A stretch of 64,000 nucleotides of DNA from CAVQGZ01 sp963712175. GTDB lineage: Bacteria; Actinomycetota; Actinomycetes; Jiangellales; Jiangellaceae. The notes beneath the pieces are model-generated. The model ran no database searches. It was not told the DNA's origin and saw only the letters and a list, made by a program, of their open reading frames with translations. Each line of letters opens with the position of its first letter. The stretch's first letter is position 1. The stretch lies in contig CAVQGZ010000011.1 in NCBI GenBank assembly GCA_963712175.1, forward strand, positions 16,482 to 80,481, in the 5' to 3' direction. Positions 54,501-62,296 of this stretch are shown here, one piece after another. A program made the translations under genes and the position numbers.

Positions 54501-54860
54501 GTGCTCGACCTCACCTGGCCGCAGATCCACCCGGACGCCTGCGAGATCCGTGTGCCCGGCCTGACTGTGCGCCTCGATCGCCCGTCCGTGGAGCTGCTGC
54601 ACTGGCAAGCCTGCCGTCAGCACCTCGACCGACGTCGCGCCGGATAGTCGTGGCGGCACTCGCTGCGCGTGTTCGTCGACCAGACCGGCCGCCCCTACAG
54701 CGAGGCCAGCGCCGACGAGGCCGTCACCATCGCCGCCGCGACGGCAGGCAGCTGGCGCTACGAGTTCGCACCCGAGGGCACGGGGGCCCGACTGACCATG
54801 CAGGGGGGCCGCGAAGGCTGTGGCCGCTGCCTGACGTGCTCTGGCTGGCGGGCCGTGTGA
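54501..54860 (+). pseudogene. Remnant resembling a tyrosine recombinase joined to an SRPBCC remnant
   Basis: One frame reads VLDLTWPQIHPDACEIRVPG...RLDRPSVELLHWQACRQHL, a TAG stop at 54645-54647, then FVDQTGRPYSEAS. This is reminiscent of the middle of phage-type integrases (L..D......R..RLD.P....L..W...R.....FV). It runs into TAGSWRYEFAPEGTGARLTM, the same SRPBCC signature found on the other strand at 51690. The catalytic tyrosine and HxxR are absent. This is inferred from weak similarity. Confidence 0.4.
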
Positions 54861-55102
54861 TGGGTCCCCGGCACGAGCAGGTGCTGGCCCGGCTCAAGGA
54901 GACCCATGAGCAGACCGATCATCCGGTCGGCTCGCCGGCCCAGCTGTACTCGGCAGGAACCCCAGCCGTACTCGGCAGGAACGTCATCAACGACCCTGCC
55001 GAGTACAGGCGCTTGCCCTTGGATTCCCTCGAAGCGGGGGCCCAGGTATCCCGAACCCTGGCGCAGCTGCGCGGACGCAGGCGAAGGAAGGATCGACGGT
55101 GA
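54860..55102 (+). CDS. Possible small protein of unknown function
   Basis: An 80-codon frame begins MGPRHEQVLARLKETHEQTD and ends with a basic tail (RGRRRRKDRR). It starts at the stop of the preceding remnant frame (ATG inside TGATG), the usual coupled arrangement. It contains a 14-bp inverted repeat in its middle. I recognise no family. It may be a remnant. Confidence 0.3.
   Translation: MGPRHEQVLARLKETHEQTDHPVGSPAQLYSAGTPAVLGRNVINDPAEYRRLPLDSLEAGAQVSRTLAQLRGRRRRKDRR
54944..55008. repeat. 14-bp inverted repeat with an extra direct copy
   Basis: CTGTACTCGGCAGG at 54944-54957 has a perfect inverted partner CCTGCCGAGTACAG at 54995-55008. The inner part TACTCGGCAGG occurs again in direct orientation at 54969-54979. 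The spacing (37 nt) and triplicate structure are not those of a simple terminator. They could be a recombinase binding site or a remnant end of a small mobile element. Confidence 0.6.
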
Positions 55103-55229
55103 TCGCCCACGCTGCGGACCGCCGATCGGCGTCGTACTCCTCCGGCTGGAGCGTGACTAGTCCCGTCGAGACCTGCCAGGATCGAAGAGTAGTGCTCGAC
55201 GTCAACCGTGACAGAGGAGCGAGGTCACC

Positions 55230-56417
55230 ATGAGCCACAACCTTCTTCACCGCCTGAACCTGGTTCGTGGGGCCTACCTGTGGGGCTGCCTGCGGGCTGT
55301 TCTGGCTTTGGCGGTCGAGGGCGATGCTGACTCGAAGCGAGAGCGCGAGACCGGTCCCTCGGTGCAGGGCGAGATCGTCTTCCTCTTCGGCACAGAGAAC
55401 GACCCCAGCCGACCGGTCGCATACCTGGACAGCCTCAACCTGGTCTTCGACGAGGCCGACGCTCTATTCGGTGGTCGCGGCGGGACACCGTCGCTGTGCC
55501 TCCCCCCAGGATCCAGACCGCGCGTCGAGGTCGATCCTCGGTCTGGCAAAGTCGAGGCGTCCTTCGAGGCCCTGGTCGACTTCCCCGCTGTCCGACGCCA
55601 CTACGAGGGGCGCGAGAAGGACCTCGGCTCGGATACTCCAGGGTTGGCCGGTCTACCCGCCAAAGTGCAACTCGAAGGTCGGATCCCGAGCGAGCGTCGC
55701 CCGGTGGAGTTCGGCTTCGAGCATCTCGAAGCCGAACTCTCGATCGCCTTGCCGATGCAGGCGCAGGAGATCCTGAAGATCTCCAAGCTGATCATCCCCG
55801 TGGTGACGCCGCTCCAATGGCTCCGCCTGGAGACCAAGCGTGAGCTCACGGTGCAGCCCGTCTTTCTTGCCGCTGCGACCGGCACGCCGCCGACCGGCGC
55901 GGACTTCTACCCCGGCCTGACCCGAGCCAACGAGCTGTGGGGACGCTGCTGTGTTGAGTTCGTCGCCAAGTGCCCGATGTACGTCGACGAACAGGATTGG
56001 CGAGTGGCCACAGAGGCCGAGGCCCGCGACTTCAAAGACAGCCGAGACGTCAGCGACGCGGTCGAAGTGTTCATTGTCGAAGAGCTCGACCCGGTCGATT
56101 TATGGGGTGGCGGTGCCACGTTCGGGTCGGGGACGGCTGCCGCCAAGGTCGTCTCCACCGACAACCAACTCCCTCTTAACCAGAACCACTTGGCCCACGA
56201 GCTGGGACACGTCCTCGGTCTTGGCCACCCCGGCGACACCACGGACAGTCTCGTCGATGGGTGCGTCGGATCCGTCATGGAGCCCAGCGGGTTCTTCGCT
56301 GACAACCCCGGCGTGCAGTGCGAGGACAACTGCCAGAACGCCTCAAACCCTCACCTGCGGCTCCGACCCGGCAAGTACTGCCTGAGCGTCGACCGTCCAG
56401 ACACCCAACTGTTCTGA
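55230..56417 (+). CDS. Metzincin-type zinc metalloprotease-like protein, function unknown
   Basis: The 395-residue protein carries HLAHELGHVLGLGHPGD, the extended HExxHxxGxxH zinc site of metzincins, followed 20 residues later by SVMEPSGF, which has the position of the Met-turn. The first 290 residues show no recognised domain (PVFLAAATGTPPTGADFYPG; WGRCCVEFVAKCPMYVDEQD). Four Cys pairs appear near the end. No signal peptide is seen. Codon use includes more A/T-ending codons than the neighbours, which suggests recent transfer. SD GAGGAGCGAGG lies upstream. Confidence 0.7.
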   Translation: MSHNLLHRLNLVRGAYLWGCLRAVLALAVEGDADSKRERETGPSVQGEIVFLFGTENDPSRPVAYLDSLNLVFDEADALFGGRGGTPSLCLPPGSRPRVEVDPRSGKVEASFEALVDFPAVRRHYEGREKDLGSDTPGLAGLPAKVQLEGRIPSERRPVEFGFEHLEAELSIALPMQAQEILKISKLIIPVVTPLQWLRLETKRELTVQPVFLAAATGTPPTGADFYPGLTRANELWGRCCVEFVAKCPMYVDEQDWRVATEAEARDFKDSRDVSDAVEVFIVEELDPVDLWGGGATFGSGTAAAKVVSTDNQLPLNQNHLAHELGHVLGLGHPGDTTDSLVDGCVGSVMEPSGFFADNPGVQCEDNCQNASNPHLRLRPGKYCLSVDRPDTQLF

Positions 56418-56972
56418 CCAGCCGTTAGCCAACCGCCCTGACCCCACGGCAGGACTGCTACCGCCATCGGGCCGATCCCTGCCCGTGGCTGACGGTCGCC
56501 TCCTGACCGGCTTCGCCAACCTGACGTGCGGTCCTGCGATTCCACTTTGCCGACTTCCTCGGCCTGCGTCGTCGTCACCGAGCCTGCCTCGGCGTTCCCG
56601 TAGGCATCCTTCTCGTTGCGCAGGATGTCATCGACGCGGGCGACGTTGCCGGCATCCATGTACGGGGTCCTACCCTGCAGCCAGTGAGCGGACGCACCAC
56701 CATCGGCCTGCTGCTGTGCCCCTCTGGCTCACCCCTTCGGCGATGGCTTCGACCATGTCGGTGAGTATTGGGGACGTCAGCGCATCTCGAAGGTGGGCAT
56801 GACGACTGCAGGGCGTACTTCATCTTCGGTCGACCACCTCGTGCAGCAGCACCCCCGCTGTTTCGCTAGCCCCGTCAGCTGCAAGCTCGTGTGCATCGCG
56901 TTCGCCCTCGACACCGCTGCTCAAACAGCATGATCAGTCACAACCGCCGTCAACAGAACCGACAGCAGACCC
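56418..56972. other. 555-bp stretch without a supported gene
   Basis: No frame here has a start, SD and codon pattern that support a gene. The minus strand frame reading DAGNVARVDDILRNEKDAYG (near 56600-56650) has protein-like composition but no partner or start and may be a remnant. No tRNA, hairpin or repeat stands out. Confidence 0.5.
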
Positions 56973-57179
56973 GTGCCTATCGTCGTGCGGCTGCCGTGCG
57001 AGCGGCATGAGGCCCCGGTGGGTGTGCCGTGCTGGGTGCTGGAGACCGATGCGACCGGGGCGTGCGGGCCGCGGCATCCACGCCGGGCTTGCCGGCGGTT
57101 GAGCGGACCGCAACTGTCCTACAGACTGTCCTACTCAGGCCGTTTCCGGCCTGTGGATAGGACCAGAAACATTCTCTGA
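56973..57179 (+). CDS. Possible small cysteine/histidine-containing protein
   Basis: A 68-codon frame starting GTG encodes PIVVRLPCERHEAPVGVPCW and later GACGPRHPRRACRRL. The C-x2-H...C spacing is typical of short zinc-binding proteins near mobile elements in actinobacteria. There is no clear SD. The 3' end contains a hairpin at 57136-57153, so the last 15 codons are doubtful. Confidence 0.35.
   Translation: MPIVVRLPCERHEAPVGVPCWVLETDATGACGPRHPRRACRRLSGPQLSYRLSYSGRFRPVDRTRNIL
57136..57153. repeat. 7-bp hairpin, possible terminator
   Basis: CAGGCCG at 57136-57142 pairs with CGGCCTG at 57147-57153 around a 4-nt loop (TTTC). It lies at the end of the doubtful small gene and 30 nt before the tRNA-like fragment. 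No T-run follows, so termination is only a possibility. Confidence 0.4.
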
Positions 57180-57182
57180 CCT

Positions 57183-57226
57183 GCGTCGGGACGCGGGATT
57201 TGAACCCACGACCCCTTGACCCCCAG
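57183..57226 (-). other. tRNA-Pro(GGG) 3' half, probable attachment-site remnant
   Basis: On the minus strand the sequence TGGGGGTCAAGGGG is followed by a perfect T-arm GTGGG-TTCAAAT-CCCGC and the acceptor strand GTCCCGAC. This is the anticodon loop to 3' end of an actinobacterial tRNA-Pro with anticodon GGG. The 5' half (acceptor 5' strand, D-arm) is not present upstream: the sequence there is unrelated. A fragment from the anticodon loop to the 3' end is exactly what integrative elements leave at an att junction. Confidence 0.7.
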
Positions 57227-57472
57227 GGATCGCAGACCGTCCGGCACCGTTCACCAACGTTCGCGTCGACGCTGCTCAGCGCTGTTGATCGTCCGTCGAC
57301 GTTCACCTACGTCCGCAGAAGTCCGTCCCGGATAGGGTCCCGACGGGGAGCTCCGCAGGCCTTTGTGAGTCTCACCCCGGCGCGACGCGACTCTCGCCGA
57401 GGAGGCGCGTCCCCATGGCAGGCACACGTGACGGTCGGCCCGATTGGCGTTCGTGGGCCCTATCGTTGGCCC

Positions 57473-57700
57473 ATGGCCTTCGACCGGATCACCCGCTCGG
57501 TGGATGTCATGGGCGGCAAGCCCTGCATCCGCGGAACGCGCGTCACCGTCGGCACCATCGTCGGTCTGATCGCCACCGGCTCCACCGCGGACGACATCAC
57601 CACCGCCTACCCCTACCTCACGGACGACGACATCCGACAGGCACTGTCCTACGCCGCCTGGCGCGTGGAGGAGATCGAGATCCCACTGCCTGCCGCATGA
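57473..57700 (+). CDS. DUF433 family antitoxin
   Basis: The 75-residue protein has the DUF433 pattern: ITRSVDVMGGKPCIRGTRVTV, LIATGSTADDITTAYPYLTD and IRQALSYAAWR, a small winged-helix/DNA-binding fold. It is followed by a 4-bp overlap with a DUF5615 PIN-like gene, the classic organisation of this toxin-antitoxin type, and likely represses its own promoter. No SD is visible, and a TATCGT element lies 14 nt before the ATG, so the message may be leaderless. A truncated copy lies at 51273. Confidence 0.85.
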   Translation: MAFDRITRSVDVMGGKPCIRGTRVTVGTIVGLIATGSTADDITTAYPYLTDDDIRQALSYAAWRVEEIEIPLPAA

Positions 57701-58065
57701 GGTTCCTCATCGACATGAACCTCAGCCCTGGCTGGGTCAACTACCTCACCCGCGCCGGCCACCAGGCGCAGCACTGGTTGGCCATCGGGCCCGGCGACGC
57801 ACCAGACGACGAACTCCTCGCCCACGCCGCCCAGCACCGGCTGGTGATCCTGACCCAGGATCTCGACTTCGGCACCCTGCTGGCTCGCGACGGCCTCACC
57901 ACCTCGGTGATCCAGTTCCGCACCCATGCCGTCCTTCCCGACGATCTCGGCCCTGCGCTCCTGGCCGCCATCGATGCCGCCCAGCCCCATCTGGACGCCG
58001 GCGCGCTGGTCACCATCGATCCCACCAAGCACCGGCTGACGCTGCTGCCCATCAGGCCCGAGTGA
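57697..58065 (+). CDS. DUF5615 PIN-like toxin
   Basis: The 122-residue protein has the PIN-like acidic residues in FLIDMNLSPGW (D6) and ILTQDLDFGTLLA (two Asp), with the Mut7-C/DUF5615 spacing. Such proteins are the ribonuclease-like toxins of DUF433/DUF5615 modules. The ATG overlaps the antitoxin stop by 4 bp (ATGA). No third component is normally required, but a third gene follows 90 nt later here. Confidence 0.85.
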   Translation: MRFLIDMNLSPGWVNYLTRAGHQAQHWLAIGPGDAPDDELLAHAAQHRLVILTQDLDFGTLLARDGLTTSVIQFRTHAVLPDDLGPALLAAIDAAQPHLDAGALVTIDPTKHRLTLLPIRPE

Positions 58066-58154
58066 CCCTTGGTACCGGATGGGATCTCCGTCGTGCGCCA
58101 CCGACCAACGCTGGCCTCCGGCTGTCATGCCCACCTAGTGGACGGAGGAGTCGT

Positions 58155-59384
58155 GTGAGCGGCCTCGCGGATGCTGTGTTGCCGTTGATCCGGACGCGTG
58201 ACGACTTGTGGCGGTGGGGTGCTTCCAACGAGCACGGTCGGCAGATGCACGAGGCTGTCGACATCCTCGAAGCGGGGATCCCCGACAGCGACCCAGCCGA
58301 GGTGTACGCCGTCACCCACAAGGCGCTCGCCAGCGCCGTCAAGGTGATCGCGCGAGCGGACGACTCCAGCGGCATCATCGGCGACGCCTGCCGCCGGCTG
58401 CTCGACCTGCACCCGCAGACCGCCGCCGCGGCGCAAGTACCGGCAGGCAGGCTCGTCGAGTGGATGATCACGTTCCAGTTCGACGGCGACGTCGACTACT
58501 TCGAGCTCGACCCGGTGGCCTACGCCCCAGCACTCGGCGAGACCGGCATGCGCACCTACCGCGCTCGGCTCGCCCAGATCCAGCAGAGTCTGGGACAGAG
58601 ACCCACCGAGAGCGACCGCTGGACCTCCCCCCACTCTCATGACTGGTTCACCCTGGACTGGAACGCCCAACGCCTCGCCGTTCTCGACCGCGACATCGAC
58701 ACGATCATCCGCACCCACGCCCGAGACCGCCGCGTCGCGGCCTGGCTGCAGGACACCGCCGAGGCGTTGGAGGAGATCGGCGAGATCGACCTCGCCATCG
58801 ACTGGGCCAAGCAGGCAGCCGAGCTGGACCGCGGTCACCAGTCCATGAGGGCAGCCGACTACTGGTGCCGGCTGCTCGACGAGCACCGCCCGGCCGAAGC
58901 GCTGCCCGCGCGCCTGTGGGTGTTCCGGCGTTGGCCGTCGTCCAGCACCGCAGCCCGCCTCTACACCGCCACAGGGCCGACTTGGCCAGAGACCCGTGAC
59001 GAGGTGATGGCGACCCTGGCCGCTCAGCCCAGCGACGCGGTGCTGTTCGCGCTGACCACCCTCAAGGACGTCCCGCTGGCCTGGAACCTCGCCCACTCGC
59101 TCGGCCTGGACAGCGACCACACCTGGGCAGAGCTGGTCAAGGCCTACCAGAAGGTCGACCCCATCGCTGTCCTGCCCATCCACCAACGACTGGTCGAGAA
59201 CGAGCTCGTCGAGACCGGCGCCCAGCACTACCGCCTCGCCGCCCGGCGACTGGCAACCATGCGCAGGCTCGCCGCGGACACCGAGCACCAGGCAGACGTG
59301 GACAACCTGATCGCCGAGCTGCGCCAGACCCACCGCCGCCGCCCCCGACTGCAGCGTGAATTCGACCGGGCCGGCCTGCCCTGA
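58155..59384 (+). CDS. Helical-repeat protein, DUF6880-like
   Basis: The 409-residue protein is mostly helical. Segments such as VRDDLWRWGASNEHGRQMHE, EWMITFQFDGDVDYFELDPV and ALGETGMRTYRARL match the pattern of the DUF6880 family, which accompanies SWIM zinc-finger proteins. The function is unknown. GTG at 58155 follows GGAGGAG. It lies on the same strand as the toxin pair, 90 nt downstream, so it may be a passenger or a third module component. Confidence 0.7.
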   Translation: MSGLADAVLPLIRTRDDLWRWGASNEHGRQMHEAVDILEAGIPDSDPAEVYAVTHKALASAVKVIARADDSSGIIGDACRRLLDLHPQTAAAAQVPAGRLVEWMITFQFDGDVDYFELDPVAYAPALGETGMRTYRARLAQIQQSLGQRPTESDRWTSPHSHDWFTLDWNAQRLAVLDRDIDTIIRTHARDRRVAAWLQDTAEALEEIGEIDLAIDWAKQAAELDRGHQSMRAADYWCRLLDEHRPAEALPARLWVFRRWPSSSTAARLYTATGPTWPETRDEVMATLAAQPSDAVLFALTTLKDVPLAWNLAHSLGLDSDHTWAELVKAYQKVDPIAVLPIHQRLVENELVETGAQHYRLAARRLATMRRLAADTEHQADVDNLIAELRQTHRRRPRLQREFDRAGLP

Positions 59385-59702
59385 AGCCACAGCACCTCGA
59401 TCACTGCGGCGAGGTCGCCCCAACGCGGCGGGTGCAGTCCGCAGCAACGATCAGCAGAGCCCCGCACTCGCCCGGGGGCACGGAGACGAGGGTGCGGACG
59501 TGGGACCACGACGCTCAGCACTCCCCCATCGCACCCGACGTGACCAGTCCCCCGGTCCACTCCGGCGTCGTCCCAACCTCGACCGCGCCCGACCCCGGCT
59601 CCCGCATGCGAACGCTCGCAAACAGCCGAGTTGAGGGCGTTCGCGGGACGTCTTCCGAGGGGCTGAAGACCCGCGTCACACCGGCTCCCGTTACCTCTGT
59701 TG
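59385..59702. other. 318-bp stretch without a supported gene
   Basis: No frame shows a convincing start and codon pattern. The stretch separates the helical-repeat gene from the IS110 remnant and may hold the element's left end. No clear terminal repeat is seen, as expected for IS110 elements, which usually lack them. Confidence 0.5.
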
Positions 59703-60345
59703 TCAACCCGCTCTGCTGAGCGACTCCGGGGCCGTGGTCTTCCGGGCTCGCTTGACGGGTTGTAGCGTCGGTTGCGCGGGTTCCGGGAGTGGCTGATCAG
59801 AAGTGTCGATGTGCGGGGGCAGGTCGACCGCGCTGGATTCTTGAGACGCCCCGCAGTGCCCTCCCGGGCCTGCACTGACCGCGCTACCGACGTCGCCGTC
59901 GGTCTGTGTGGCGGCGTGGGTGTCGGCGAGGAGCTGGCGGTAGATGGCATCGGAGATGCGGCGTTTCAGGCAGCGCATCGCCTCCATCGGTTTCATGCCC
60001 CTCGGCTCTCTTGCGTCGGTAGTAGGCGCGGCCGTCGGTGTCCAGGCGGATCTGGCTGATCGCGGCGATGTGGATCATGTGGTTCATCCGCCGGTTCCCG
60101 GCCCGCGACAGCCGGTGGCGGTTCTGCTCCCCGAGGAGGCGTCCAGGGGGGCCGTGCCGGTCCAGGAGGCGAAGCGGTTGCGGTCGGCGAAGCGGGTCAC
60201 GTCACCGACGTCGGCCAGGACCCGGGCAGCCACGACCGGGCCGACGCCGGGGAGATCCATCAGGTGTGAGTCGCGGGCCAGGACCATGGTCTTGAGCTCG
60301 GCGGGGACGAGGGAGCTGAACGCGCTGGTGTCAGTGTGCCGTGGT
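59703..60345 (-). mobile_element. IS110-family transposase remnant
   Basis: Three consecutive frames on the minus strand give the C-terminal half of an IS110 transposase: LMDLPGVGPVVAARVLADVG with FASWTGTAPLDASSG (transposase_20 domain), then RRMNHMIHIAAISQIRLDTD, then MEAMRCLKRRISDAIYRQLL. Two frameshifts separate them, and the N-terminal DEDD catalytic domain is missing, so the element is dead. It sits directly upstream of the TetR/desulfinase cluster. Confidence 0.8.
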
Positions 60346-60387
60346 CCGACCGGGGGTGGCGAGTCGCCTCGCCTGTAGTTTTGGGGG

Positions 60388-61020
60388 ATGGCGGGTAGTG
60401 GGCCTCGGGTGTCGGTTCCTGGTCCGAGGCGGTCGGAGGGCAGCCCGGTGGGCCCGGACGCGGTGCGTCGGGCGGTGCTGGATGCGGCTGCGGACCTGTT
60501 CGCGCATCGTGGCGTGGACGCAGTATCGCTGCGTGCCATCGCGGAGATGGCCGATGTTGATCTCGGGCTGATCCGGCGGTATGTCGGGACTCGTGAGGAT
60601 CTCGTGCTCGCGGTCTTCGACGACTTGTCGGAGCGACTGGCCCAACGTGTGCTCGATACACCTCTGGGGGGTCAGGGTCATGGTCCGGACACGCTGATGG
60701 GGCAGTGGGTCCGGGTCGCGGCGTCGCTGACGATCGCTGGGCGTCCGTTGGCCGGGCGAACGACGTTCAACCCGGTGCGCGCGATGGCGCAGACGCTGGA
60801 GGCCGGTTACGGCCAGGACCCGCAGGCGGCCCGGCTGCGGGCCGCGCAGATCGTGGGAGCCGCGTTGGGGTGGCGGATCTTCGAGGACTACCTCGTCGAG
60901 GCCGGGGGGCTTGGCGGTGTCTCGAGGGAGACGCTGCGCGAGGAGCTCGTGCATACCGCGCGACGCACCGGGGCAACGCCTTGGCCGTCTCCCCCCGACC
61001 CGACTTCTCGCACGACCTGA
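60388..61020 (+). CDS. TetR-family transcriptional regulator
   Basis: The 210-residue protein has the N-terminal TetR helix-turn-helix: AVLDAAADLFAHRGVDAVSLRAIAEMADV, then GLIRRYVGTREDLVLAVF, followed by a helical ligand domain. A GGGGG run lies just before the ATG. It lies 100 bp upstream of the desulfinase gene on the same strand and is probably its regulator. The ligand may be an organosulfur compound, from context only. Confidence 0.85.
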   Translation: MAGSGPRVSVPGPRRSEGSPVGPDAVRRAVLDAAADLFAHRGVDAVSLRAIAEMADVDLGLIRRYVGTREDLVLAVFDDLSERLAQRVLDTPLGGQGHGPDTLMGQWVRVAASLTIAGRPLAGRTTFNPVRAMAQTLEAGYGQDPQAARLRAAQIVGAALGWRIFEDYLVEAGGLGGVSRETLREELVHTARRTGATPWPSPPDPTSRTT

Positions 61021-61120
61021 GGCCCCCGTTCGGGACTTCCGGCCCTGGGTGGGCATCTCCAGCAGGACCAACGTCTACGGTCGTAGACATCCGGTCTGAG
61101 GGACAGAGAAGGGCTCGGCC

Positions 61121-62287
61121 ATGGCCACCGAAGAACGCATCGCGACAACCGTCCCGCTGCGGTGGGACGAGGTCTACTACACCAACTGCCCGATGGTGTC
61201 GGCCAACAACGTCGACCAGGAGCTGGGGTGGTGTCGGGAGGAGTTCAAGAAGCTGGGCGTGGAGTATGCCTACTTCCGCTCCCGCGCGGAGAACAACTGG
61301 TACCCGCACTACATCCACAACCTCGACAACCTGATCCGCTTCGGCGGGCTCTATCCGCCCATTCACGTGCACGCCGACCTTCGGCGGACCGTGCTGCTGG
61401 GGGCGACGTGGGTCTACGAGGGTGGGGTGCTCCAGGTGCGGGCCCGCGACAGGATCTTCCGTGTGAGCGACTTGCGCGGCAAGAAGGTGGGTCTGACCAA
61501 GAGCCTGAACACCATCAAGAATGACTGGTGGCGCATCCAGGAGCACATGGGCATCGAGAACATGCTGATGCTTCACGACATGACGATGGACGACATCGAG
61601 GTCGTCGAGTTCCCGTACCCGGACGACTGGTATGACAAGCCCGAGATGCTCGTGCCGCCGATGAACAACCCGTCGGAACTGTGGCTGCGCCGTGACCACA
61701 AGCATGACTACGCCTTCCGCCCGCTGGAGAAGGCCCTGCTGGACGGGACAGTCGACGCCATCTACAACCAGATGGGGCAGCTGGGCCAGCTGTCGGAGGC
61801 CACTGGTGAGATCAAGGCCATCTTCGACCTGGCCAGGCTCCCGGACTGGACCGTCCAGGTCGCCAACACCCCGGCGGTCATCACCTGCACCGACGTCATG
61901 GCCGACGAGCATCCCGAGCTTGTCCTGGCCTACATGAAGGCCATGATCAAGGTCGGTCGGTGGGCCAACCGCCACAAGCGCGCCGCCGGAGAGATCCTCA
62001 ACCGCCAGACCTTCTACCTCGACGCCGAGCACACCTACCAAGGCATCAAGGACGTCGACATGGTGCCCAGCCTGAACGCCCAGAACATGGAGTGCATCAA
62101 GATCGGCAAGGACTTCATGCACGCGCATGGCTACATCGAGAACGACTTCGATGTCGACGAGTGGGCACGTCCGGAGTTCCTCCAGCAGGCAGCGCTCGAG
62201 GTGCTCACGGAGGAATGGGAGCGCCGCAGCTGGAGCAAGCTGCCCGCAGGAGGCGGCCTCGATGCCGAAGCCGTCCGACTCGGCTAA
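61121..62287 (+). CDS. DszB-like sulfinate desulfinase family protein
   Basis: The 388-residue protein has the periplasmic-binding-like fold of DszB (2-hydroxybiphenyl-2-sulfinate desulfinase) and no signal peptide. The catalytic set of DszB (C27, H60, R70, G73) has clear counterparts: C23 in YTNCP (YSNCP in DszB), H63, R73 and G76 in IRFGG, with the H-to-R and R-to-G spacings identical (10 and 3). The late motif WARPEFL matches WAAPEFL. I infer C-S bond cleavage of a sulfinate releasing sulfite. It precedes two rhodaneses by 9 nt, which supports sulfur chemistry. A solute-binding role remains possible. Confidence 0.72.
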   Translation: MATEERIATTVPLRWDEVYYTNCPMVSANNVDQELGWCREEFKKLGVEYAYFRSRAENNWYPHYIHNLDNLIRFGGLYPPIHVHADLRRTVLLGATWVYEGGVLQVRARDRIFRVSDLRGKKVGLTKSLNTIKNDWWRIQEHMGIENMLMLHDMTMDDIEVVEFPYPDDWYDKPEMLVPPMNNPSELWLRRDHKHDYAFRPLEKALLDGTVDAIYNQMGQLGQLSEATGEIKAIFDLARLPDWTVQVANTPAVITCTDVMADEHPELVLAYMKAMIKVGRWANRHKRAAGEILNRQTFYLDAEHTYQGIKDVDMVPSLNAQNMECIKIGKDFMHAHGYIENDFDVDEWARPEFLQQAALEVLTEEWERRSWSKLPAGGGLDAEAVRLG

Positions 62288-62296
62288 GGCCTCACG

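Noticed and set aside
54501..54860. Functional integrase
   Set aside because: There is a stop codon inside and no catalytic tyrosine or HxxR box. At most it is a remnant.
57183..57226. Functional tRNA-Pro gene
   Set aside because: The 5' half with acceptor and D-arm is absent, so the structure cannot fold as a full tRNA.
61121..62287. Annotating this gene as an ABC transporter substrate-binding protein
   Set aside because: No signal peptide, no transporter genes nearby, and the DszB catalytic residues are conserved. It cannot be fully excluded, and this is stated in the entry.
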